A program made the translations under genes and the position numbers. A stretch of 18,982 nt of DNA from Chitinophagales bacterium. GTDB lineage: Bacteria > Bacteroidota > Bacteroidia > Chitinophagales > UBA2359. The stretch lies in NCBI GenBank assembly GCA_020631035.1, contig JAHDIA010000022.1, positions 1 to 18,982 on the forward strand. Reading direction: 5' to 3'. The notes below the pieces were generated by a model. It ran no database searches, was not told the origin of the DNA, and saw nothing but the letters and a program-made list of their open reading frames with translations. Numbering within the stretch: position 1 is the first letter of the stretch; each line of letters starts with the position of its first letter. Shown here in pieces: positions 7,110 through 13,172 of this stretch.

Positions 7110-7200
7110 GGTGTTTCATCGCTACTTATTTGCCCGCTATCTGCCATACAAGGTATGTTGCTTCTATCGGGGCTAGTTTAAAAGGTTCATTCGCATTCGC
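7110..7200 (-). repeat. Dispersed hairpin repeat, copy C
   Basis: On the minus strand, the left flank GCGAATGCGAATGAAC closely matches copy A and leads into CCCGATAGAAGCA. The centre is short (CATAC-CTT-GTATG, 5-bp stem), then CAGATAGCGGGCAAA follows. The core (7133-7171) is only 39 nt against 67 in copies B and D. The element ends 17 bp beyond the stop codon of the 7217-7999 gene. Confidence 0.65.
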
Positions 7201-7216
7201 CAAAAACGCTAAAATA

Positions 7217-7999
7217 TCAATCAATAAAGCGTCTTCCAAAAATGAGTTTAAGATAAAGGTTGGTATAGACAATATTGTTTTTTTCGAGTATCATAATGGG
7301 TACCCGTCTGGGGTAGGCATTCACCATTGCGCCCAATTCAAAGGCCTTAATGGTTTCACTCAATCCTGCCCAATCGAAGACCAATCCAAATTTGGCAATT
7401 ACCCCTGGCGTGACTGCAAGTTTGTTCCAACCTACCAAAAAGCCAGAAGCACCAAATATTCTGGTTTCCTCTAAAAAAATATCCTCATTGTTTTCTTCGT
7501 CATTTGCAGTATAGGCTACATCAGCAAAAGTATTGTCCTGCAAACGAATGTTGAGCATATAGGGTTTGATGATGCCCAGTGAAAAACCCAAACTATAATG
7601 TATGCCAATTTCTACCCCATTTTTACGCCCTTTTTCAGCAAGAATGCGGTGGCGACCATAACTATAACTCAGGCTATATAAATTGTTTTGTTTGCCATAA
7701 AAATACGAACTGGGATTAAGGCTGGTACTAGTACCATTTACCTTCCCCAACTGTCGGGTTTGTTTGGGGTGTTTGATTTCCATCAACTCCAATTCCATAG
7801 AATTTTTCTTCCACCTATTCAGGATTTTGGTTTTTGCCATACTAATACCATAACCATTGGTGTGTATTTTCACTCCTATCCGCCATTCTCGTTGGTATAC
7901 AAAATCGTCCAACTGTCCCTTATCTATGTTTTGAGACAAAAGTGGCAAGCTCATAAAGCTCAAAAGCAAAACAAATATGTATGAGTGTATTTTTGACAT
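7217..7999 (-). CDS. Probable outer-membrane beta-barrel protein, unrecognised family
   Basis: This 260-residue protein has a clear signal peptide (M-S-K-I-H-S-Y-I-F-V-L-L-L-S-F ... L-L-S-Q, about 1-23). The rest is rich in alternating hydrophobic/aromatic strands with short polar turns (for example N-N-L-Y-S-L-S-Y-S-Y-G and I-G-I-H-Y-S-L-G-F-S-L-G). It ends V-Y-T-N-L-Y-L-K-L-I-F-G-R-R-F-I-D, like a terminal barrel strand. This suggests a barrel of about 8-10 strands, but I recognise no family motif. It lies 72 bp downstream of yidD in the same direction, so it could be the last gene of the rpmH-rnpA-yidD unit. No intrinsic terminator follows; repeat copy C does. Confidence is high that it is a gene and low for its function. 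Confidence 0.65.
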   Translation of the reverse strand: MSKIHSYIFVLLLSFMSLPLLSQNIDKGQLDDFVYQREWRIGVKIHTNGYGISMAKTKILNRWKKNSMELELMEIKHPKQTRQLGKVNGTSTSLNPSSYFYGKQNNLYSLSYSYGRHRILAEKGRKNGVEIGIHYSLGFSLGIIKPYMLNIRLQDNTFADVAYTANDEENNEDIFLEETRIFGASGFLVGWNKLAVTPGVIAKFGLVFDWAGLSETIKAFELGAMVNAYPRRVPIMILEKNNIVYTNLYLKLIFGRRFID

Positions 8000-8071
8000 T
8001 GTGTATACTAATCTAATCTAAATAACTCAATTTTGCCAATAATTGTTGCATTTGGTTGTTGGAGCGACTAT

Positions 8072-8284
8072 TTAGGGAACAGGGTCATAACCATGTCCTC
8101 CCCAGGGATGACAAGATAAAATACGCTTACTTCCTAAGAAAACACCCTTAAACACCCCATGTTTTTGAATGGCTTCAATGGTATATTGGGAGCAAGTTGG
8201 AGTATAACGGCAAGATTTGGGTAAATAAGGAGAAATGGCCAACTGATAAAAGCGAACAGGCATTATGAAGATTTTTTTGAGCAT
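8072..8284 (-). CDS. yidD: Membrane protein insertion efficiency factor YidD
   Basis: This 70-residue protein has the invariant YidD core: Y-Q-L-A-I-S-P-Y-L-P-K-S-C-R-Y-T-P-T-C-S-Q-Y (13-34) and I-L-S-C-H-P-W-G-G-H-G-Y-D-P-V-P (55-70). It includes the three conserved cysteines (25, 31, 58). YidD is a small amphipathic protein at the inner face of the cytoplasmic membrane that aids YidC-dependent insertion. It starts 25 bp after the rnpA stop, the usual gene order, which supports the ATG at 8284. A yidC homologue is not in the window. Confidence 0.97.
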   Translation of the reverse strand: MLKKIFIMPVRFYQLAISPYLPKSCRYTPTCSQYTIEAIQKHGVFKGVFLGSKRILSCHPWGGHGYDPVP

Positions 8285-8309
8285 AGCTGTATGGCATTTC
8301 TTTAGAAAA

Positions 8310-8699
8310 TCAATTTCTTTTCAATACAATATGGTTTAGAGCAGCTTTTACCTGCGTAGAAATCAATTGAAAATCACTATGCTCTTTACCTACATATAGC
8401 AACATTAAGGCTACTTGAGAAGTTCCCTCTTGAATGGCTTGGTAAAAAGGTGCTTTATTGAGTCGATATGCCTCTCTTAATTGTCGTTTGATTCGGTTTC
8501 GATCAACGGCACTCGCAAAGCGTTTTTTGGAAACACTTACAGCAACTTGAGCTGGCACAGAATAAGGTAAGGGAGTTTGTATCCAAACTAGACGGAGTGG
8601 GTAGAATACTTTAGACTGTCCTGTATCAAACAGTTCTTGAATGATGCTTCGGCTTTTGATGCGTTCAAATTTGTTGAGGCTTCGAGGACCAATCCGCAT
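8310..8699 (-). CDS. rnpA: Ribonuclease P protein component
   Basis: This 129-residue basic protein binds the RNase P RNA and helps it cut the 5' leader from pre-tRNAs. The RNR motif is D-R-N-R-I-K-R-Q-L-R-E-A-Y-R (66-79), preceded by V-A-V-S-V-S-K-K-R-F (52-61), the conserved central strand. The N-terminal L-N-K-F-E-R-I-K-S (8-16) fits the typical L...R-I....F substrate-leader cleft. The ATG at 8699 is 61 bp from the rpmH stop; a hairpin with a T-rich tail lies in that gap. Length and neighbours (rpmH before, yidD after) are standard. Confidence 0.97.
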   Translation of the reverse strand: MRIGPRSLNKFERIKSRSIIQELFDTGQSKVFYPLRLVWIQTPLPYSVPAQVAVSVSKKRFASAVDRNRIKRQLREAYRLNKAPFYQAIQEGTSQVALMLLYVGKEHSDFQLISTQVKAALNHIVLKRN

Positions 8700-8719
8700 A
8701 TGGCTGAGGCATATAAGAA

Positions 8720-8751
8720 AAGCATTTGAGAGAAAAATCTACTCAAATGCT
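8720..8751 (-). terminator. Possible attenuator between rpmH and rnpA
   Basis: AGCATTTGAG (8721-8730) and CTCAAATGCT (8742-8751) form a perfect 10-bp stem with an 11-nt loop. Read in the direction of transcription (minus), the hairpin is followed by TTTCTTAT, a short interrupted U-tract. This would act as a weak or partial terminator. It is a structural prediction only. Confidence 0.5.
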
Positions 8752-8760
8752 CAATATATA

Positions 8761-8916
8761 TTACTTTAATTTTCTTTCATCAGAGACAGATAATTTGTGT
8801 CTACCTTTCTTTCTTCTGGCATTGATTACTTTGACTCCAGATTTTGTTGCCATACGAGAACGAAACCCATGTTTGTTCTTGCGTTTTCTTCTTGATGGTT
8901 GAAATGTTCTTTTCAT
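8761..8916 (-). CDS. rpmH: 50S ribosomal protein L34
   Basis: A 51-codon reading frame runs from ATG (8914-8916) to TAA (8761-8763). It encodes a very basic protein starting M-K-R-T-F-Q-P-S-R-R-K-R-K-N-K-H-G-F-R-S, followed by R-M-A-T-K-S-G and R-R-K-K-G-R-H-K-L-S-V-S-D. This is the classic L34 pattern, a late-assembling protein of the large subunit. The length is right for Bacteroidota L34. It is the first gene of the rpmH-rnpA-yidD set. A TAnnTTTG box lies about 30 bp upstream. dnaA, the neighbour in many other bacteria, is absent; rho lies upstream instead. Confidence 0.97.
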   Translation of the reverse strand: MKRTFQPSRRKRKNKHGFRSRMATKSGVKVINARRKKGRHKLSVSDERKLK

Positions 8917-8944
8917 GATTGATTATCTTTTAAAAACAGGAGCG

Positions 8945-8952
8945 CAAAGATA
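8945..8952 (-). promoter_or_regulatory. Candidate -7 box for rpmH-rnpA-yidD
   Basis: On the minus strand this reads TATCTTTG, a full match to TAnnTTTG. It would place the transcription start near 8938, about 22 nt before the rpmH ATG. The nearest upstream TTG is only about 12 nt away, too close for a normal -33 element, so only the -7 box is supported. Confidence 0.45.
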
Positions 8953-9029
8953 GAAAAAAACATTCAATAGTATAAAACATTTCATCATTTTTCCATCTTT
9001 CCGCTGCTGTAATTGATCTTTTTACTGTT

Positions 9030-10622
9030 TTATTGATTCATAGAAAGTAAAAATTCTCCATTAGAGCGTGTTCCTTTCATATTGCCCAATAAGAATTGCA
9101 TTGCCTCTTCTGTGTTCATATCTGCCAATTGCTTGCGCAAGATATAAGTTCTTTGCAATTCTTCTTTGTTGAACAATAAATCTTCTCTTCTAGTAGAAGA
9201 TTTGATAACATCGACTGCTGGATAAATTCTTCTATTGGACAATTTGCGATCTAACTGTAACTCCATATTACCAGTACCCTTAAACTCTTCAAAGATGACT
9301 TCGTCCATTTTGGAGCCTGTATCAATAAGAGCAGTTGCCAAAATAGTCAGGGAACCTCCTGCTTCAATATTTCTGGCAGCACCAAAGAATTTTTTAGGAG
9401 CTTGTAAAGCACTTGACTCCACACCACCAGACAATACCTTACCAGATGCAGGCGCAACAGTGTTATGTGCTCTTGCCAAACGGGTAATAGAATCTAACAA
9501 AATGACAACATCCTGTCCACACTCAACCAATCTCTTGGCTTTCTGCAAGGCAATCCCTGATACTTTTACATGATTATCAGCAGGCTCGTCAAAAGTAGAA
9601 GCCAATACTTCACCATTTACATTGCGTTCCATATCAGTTACCTCTTCAGGTCTTTCATCAATGAGCAAAATCATCAAATAAACCTCAGGATGGTTTTCTG
9701 CTATGGCGTTCGCTACATCTTTGAGTAAGAATGTTTTACCTGTTTTGGGCTGTGCCACAATCAATCCTCTTTGCCCTTTTCCAATAGGAGAAAACAAATC
9801 TATTATACGTGTAGAATAAAGATTAGACGTGGTTTCAATTTCAAACTTTTCATTGGGGAAGAGTGGCGTCAAGTAGTCAAAAGGAATTCTGTCTCTAATA
9901 TCTCCTGGATCACAACCATTGATGCTTTCTACACGAAGTAAAGCAAAATACTTCTCTCCTTCTTTGGGTGGCCGAATCGCTCCTTCAACAGTATCTCCAG
10001 TTTTTAAACCAAATAACTTTATTTGTGAAGGTGATACATAAATGTCATCAGGTGAGGTAAGATAATTATAGTCGGACGACCTCAAAAAGCCATAACCATC
10101 AGTCATCATTTCGAGTACACCGCTTCCTTGAATTACCCCATCAAACTCAATGTCAAATACATTCTTCTTTTCTTTCTTATAAGAACGTTTCTTCTCTTCT
10201 TCATAAGTTTCCTCTACTACTACCTCTTCTTCTTCATAGACTTCATCTTCTTCATAGACTTCGTCTTCGGGAGTTTCCTCCTCTATGATTTCATCTACTA
10301 TTTCCTCTTCAGGTATTTCGAGTGGTAACTCTTGAACGATGCTTTCCTCTTCTTCAGGGTCTTCAATTTGAGTCTTTCGATCACTAGTAGGTTTACTACT
10401 TACTCTTTTGATAATTCTCTTTCGGACTCGCTTGGTCTTTTTTTCTTCAAGTGCTTTAGAAGACTTACTTTCAGTAGCACTCTCTTGATCCTCTTGATGA
10501 CTCAAAATTTTGTATATAAGATCTTGTTTGTTCAGACTCTTATAGTTTTTCATATTCAAACTATCTGCTATATCTTTCAATTCAGTAAGCAGCATATCAT
10601 TTAATTGCACTATATCGTACAT
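9030..10622 (-). CDS. rho: Transcription termination factor Rho with acidic insertion
   Basis: This 530-residue hexameric RNA-dependent ATPase ends transcription at untranslated RNA. Order: Rho_N helical domain (1-42); a Lys/Arg-rich stretch (61-80); a highly acidic low-complexity region (88-146) with near-tandem E-V-Y-E-E repeats; the cold-shock-like RNA-binding domain with D-G-Y-G-F-L-R (175-181); and the RecA-type motor. Walker A is Q-P-K-T-G-K-T (291-297), Walker B V-V-I-L-L-D (372-377), the Q-loop region lies about 388-400, and the arginine-rich end of the motor follows. The insertion makes it longer than the 419-residue E. coli protein; charged insertions are known in Bacteroidota Rho. 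The ATG at 10622 gives a complete Rho_N domain. It is divergent from serS. No intrinsic terminator follows it. Confidence 0.97.
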   Translation of the reverse strand: MYDIVQLNDMLLTELKDIADSLNMKNYKSLNKQDLIYKILSHQEDQESATESKSSKALEEKKTKRVRKRIIKRVSSKPTSDRKTQIEDPEEEESIVQELPLEIPEEEIVDEIIEEETPEDEVYEEDEVYEEEEVVVEETYEEEKKRSYKKEKKNVFDIEFDGVIQGSGVLEMMTDGYGFLRSSDYNYLTSPDDIYVSPSQIKLFGLKTGDTVEGAIRPPKEGEKYFALLRVESINGCDPGDIRDRIPFDYLTPLFPNEKFEIETTSNLYSTRIIDLFSPIGKGQRGLIVAQPKTGKTFLLKDVANAIAENHPEVYLMILLIDERPEEVTDMERNVNGEVLASTFDEPADNHVKVSGIALQKAKRLVECGQDVVILLDSITRLARAHNTVAPASGKVLSGGVESSALQAPKKFFGAARNIEAGGSLTILATALIDTGSKMDEVIFEEFKGTGNMELQLDRKLSNRRIYPAVDVIKSSTRREDLLFNKEELQRTYILRKQLADMNTEEAMQFLLGNMKGTRSNGEFLLSMNQ

Positions 10623-10958
10623 GGAAGTGTTTCTTTTGTTTTAGAAGAAATAAATTAAGGTTAAGAATTAAATTAAGATATTTATTATTACTACAACAGA
10701 GCTACATTATAATAGAAAATGAGCAAGTTTTTTTAGCGGGAAAAAAATTGTAGGTATGAAACAATCTCTAATTTCGGTGTAATATTACGCTTATAAATTA
10801 AATTATCCAAAAAAATATCCCACTTAACAAAAAAATTACTGTTTTTGAACTATAAATTGCTCATTTTGGTATAAGAAAACATAGTTTTTAATCTTTAAAA
10901 ATGCCATAAATGCTAATTTTGCGGCACTTTTGCTTACTTAAAAAAAAATTTTAATCCA
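10623..10958. other. Divergent rho / serS regulatory region, no gene
   Basis: These 336 very AT-rich nt separate the divergent rho and serS genes and must carry both promoters. A perfect 11-bp inverted repeat, AAAATGAGCAA (10716-10726) and TTGCTCATTTT (10857-10867), brackets the middle 130 nt. A serS -7 candidate lies at 10914-10921. I find no TAnnTTTG box for rho. No ORF with recognisable features and no tRNA-like fold was seen. Confidence 0.6.
10914..10921 (+). promoter_or_regulatory. Candidate -7 box of serS
   Basis: TAATTTTG matches TAnnTTTG and lies 37 bp before the serS ATG. Transcription would start near 10928, leaving a leader of about 30 nt. A TTG -33 element at standard spacing is not evident. 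Confidence 0.4.
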
Positions 10959-12230
10959 ATGCTAGAAATTCCTTTTATACGAGACAACACCAAGCTCATA
11001 AAAGAGCGTTTACAGGTGCGTAATTTTCCAAATGTAGAATTGATTGACAAAATCGTCACACTTGATGAAGAACGTCGCAAAACTCAACAATCCTTAGATA
11101 GCCAAAAAAGTGAAAGCAACAAAATTGCCAAAAGCATTGGAGAACTCTACAAATCAGGCAAAACAGATGAAGCCAATAGTTTGAGGGCTAAAACCGCTGA
11201 ACTCAAAGAATCCAACAAACAATTGGAGGAAAAACTTAGGAATATTGAGTTAGAAATACGAGAAAATCTCGTTTTGGTTCCAAATATTCCACATGAATCT
11301 GTTCCCGCTGGCAATAGCGATGAAGACAATGAGAAAGTCAAAGAAGGCGGCACCATTCCCCAATTAAGCGAAAATGCCAAAGCTCATTGGGAATTGATGG
11401 AGCAACACCAACTGATGAGCCTCGATTTAGGCAGCAAGATAACTGGTGCTGGTTTTCCTGTTTTTATTGGCAAAGGTGCCAAATTGCAACGTGCCTTGGT
11501 TGCCTACTTTTTGGACAAAGCAACCGAAGCAGGTTATACAGAATACATCCCACCTTTGTTGGTCAATGACGATACTGCTTTTGCTACAGGACAACTGCCC
11601 GATAAGGAGGGACAAATGTATGTGGTTCAAGATGGTTTTTATATGATTCCCACAGCTGAAGTACCCGTCACCAATGTCTACCGAGACAGTATCGTTAAAG
11701 AAAGTGAGTTCCCTATCAAAATGACCGCTCATTCTCAATGTTTTAGAAGAGAAGCAGGTTCTTATGGAGCGCATGTAAGAGGTCTAAATAGGGTACACCA
11801 GTTTGAGAAGGTCGAAATCATACAAATTGCTCATCCCGACAAATCTTATGAGGCACTGGATCAAATGGTAGCCCATGTCGAATCACTTTTGCTTGACTTA
11901 AACTTTCCCTACCGAATTATGCGTTTGTGTGGGGGCGATTTGGGTTTTACTTCTACCCTCACCTACGACTTTGAGACTTTCTCTGCGGCACAAAATAGAT
12001 GGTTAGAAGTTAGCTCTGTATCAAACTTTTTGACTTTCCAGAGCAATCGACTCAAGGTGCGCTACAAAGATGAAAATGGCAAAACCCGTTTGGCACACAC
12101 CCTCAACGGAAGTGCCTTGGCATTGCCTCGTATCATTGCTACTTTATTGGAAAACAACCAGACTGCCGATGGTAAAATCAACATTCCAGAAGTACTGAGA
12201 CCGTATACTCGGTTTGATACGATTGGGTAA
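10959..12230 (+). CDS. serS: Seryl-tRNA synthetase
   Basis: This 423-residue class II synthetase charges tRNA-Ser. The N-terminal long-arm coiled coil that grips the tRNA variable arm spans about 30-105 and is rich in Lys/Glu heptads. The catalytic core has the T-A-E motif (232-234) for serine/ATP binding. Motif 2 is C-F-R-R-E-A-G-S-Y-G (261-270), with the R-V-H-Q-F-E-K segment at 278-284. Motif 3 is N-G-S-A-L-A-L-P-R (383-391). The length is typical. The ATG at 10959 opens the conserved M-L-E-I-P-F-I-R-D-N. It is monocistronic, ending at a strong bidirectional terminator 30 bp downstream. Confidence 0.98.
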   Translation: MLEIPFIRDNTKLIKERLQVRNFPNVELIDKIVTLDEERRKTQQSLDSQKSESNKIAKSIGELYKSGKTDEANSLRAKTAELKESNKQLEEKLRNIELEIRENLVLVPNIPHESVPAGNSDEDNEKVKEGGTIPQLSENAKAHWELMEQHQLMSLDLGSKITGAGFPVFIGKGAKLQRALVAYFLDKATEAGYTEYIPPLLVNDDTAFATGQLPDKEGQMYVVQDGFYMIPTAEVPVTNVYRDSIVKESEFPIKMTAHSQCFRREAGSYGAHVRGLNRVHQFEKVEIIQIAHPDKSYEALDQMVAHVESLLLDLNFPYRIMRLCGGDLGFTSTLTYDFETFSAAQNRWLEVSSVSNFLTFQSNRLKVRYKDENGKTRLAHTLNGSALALPRIIATLLENNQTADGKINIPEVLRPYTRFDTIG

Positions 12231-12259
12231 ATTAACTGATTCAAATAAAACAAAAAACG

Positions 12260-12285
12260 GGGGCTTTCATTTGTTTGAAAGCCCC
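12260..12285. terminator. Bidirectional intrinsic terminator, serS / Uma2
   Basis: A perfect 10-bp stem, GGGGCTTTCA / TGAAAGCCCC, has a 6-nt loop. Minus-strand transcripts meet CGTTTTTTGTTTTATTT right after it. Plus-strand transcripts meet TTATCTTTATTAATT, a weaker T-tract. It lies between convergent genes. Confidence 0.9.
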
Positions 12286-12300
12286 TTATCTTTATTAATT

Positions 12301-12975
12301 CTAATTTTGTTTTTGCATTATCTCCTTAATAAATTGATGTGCTTTTTCTCTATCAAATATGGCTTCTATTGGAAGTATTAGTTTGTCTATAGAATTTGAT
12401 TGGAGTTTTCCAGAATTTGATTTTACAATCAATTCATATTTCCCATTTTTATTTTGATATTGCTCTACAAGTTTTTTAACAGGGTCTATAATCCAATATT
12501 CTTTTACCCCATGATTTTGGTAATCTTCAAACTTGATTCCTCTATCTCTGTGTTCAGTACTTTTAGAAAGTACTTCAGCAATCATATCAGGAACTGGAAA
12601 AAACATTTGTTCTTGCTTTAATTTGCTAGCCTTTTCTCTACCAAAGAAACAAACATCGGGTTCATAATCGTTACGGGTACATTTTATCAAAACTTTTTCA
12701 ATTCCTACAAAGCCTAATTGATGTTCAATGGTGTACGCTTCTAATATCTTATATACATTTCCGCTTATCTCATTGTGGCTTTTTTTTACTGGAGAATGTA
12801 TGATGACTTCTCCATTGATAAACTCTGCTTTTTCTTGTTCTGTTATTTCCTTATAAAACTGCTCACGTTTCTTTTGTTCTTCTTCTAGAGTATGTTTAAT
12901 TTTTTCCAATATTATAGGCGCATTGGGAGATTCCAATATCTGAGTTACCAGGTCCTTGTCTAATTTCTGCGTCAT
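12301..12975 (-). CDS. Uma2-family (DUF820) putative endonuclease
   Basis: This 224-residue protein has a charged N-terminal helix (about 20-50), then the Uma2 restriction-endonuclease-like fold. Visible family landmarks: A-E-F-I-N-G-E-V-I-I-H-S-P (50-62), His67, Y-E-P-D-V-C-F (104-110), P-D-M-I-A-E-V-L-S-K-S-T (129-140), D144 and K148 before Y-Q-N-H-G-V-K-E-Y-W-I-I-D-P (152-165). Asp107, Glu134 and a nearby Lys fit a PD-(D/E)xK metal site. Function is poorly known in the family; DNA cleavage is assumed from the fold. The family is strongly expanded in cyanobacteria and some filamentous Bacteroidota (recollection). No toxin, antitoxin or mobile gene neighbours it. The ATG at 12975 gives a complete domain. 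Confidence 0.85.
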   Translation of the reverse strand: MTQKLDKDLVTQILESPNAPIILEKIKHTLEEEQKKREQFYKEITEQEKAEFINGEVIIHSPVKKSHNEISGNVYKILEAYTIEHQLGFVGIEKVLIKCTRNDYEPDVCFFGREKASKLKQEQMFFPVPDMIAEVLSKSTEHRDRGIKFEDYQNHGVKEYWIIDPVKKLVEQYQNKNGKYELIVKSNSGKLQSNSIDKLILPIEAIFDREKAHQFIKEIMQKQN

Positions 12976-13029
12976 TGTTACATATTTTCTATCTAATTTC
13001 TAATATAAGCCATTTCCGACGAAGAAACA

Positions 13030-13147
13030 AAACATGCCTCCTACACCCGATAGTAGCGGAAAGCTTGTAGAGATGCGATTTATCGCATCTACAACTTGCA
13101 GTGGATAGCGGGGACACACGATACAAACGAAGCCCTCAACGTTCTGT
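13030..13147 (+). repeat. Dispersed hairpin repeat, copy D
   Basis: The core at 13046-13112 is 67 nt: CCCGATAGTAGCGGA, the stem TTGTAG(AG)ATGCGAT-TT-ATCGCATCTACAA, then GCAGTGGATAGCGGG. The right flank GAAGCCCTCAACGTTC matches copy B. It lies on the plus strand although both flanking genes are on the minus strand, and ends about 25 bp from the propeller gene stop. The apical change from copy B keeps pairing. Confidence 0.8.
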
Positions 13148-13172
13148 CCTAATCCATTAAAAAATAGACCAT

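Noticed and set aside
7130..7474. Plus-strand 114-codon ORF
   Set aside because: It begins inside repeat copy C and is antisense to the 7217-7999 gene, which has a signal peptide and better coding character.
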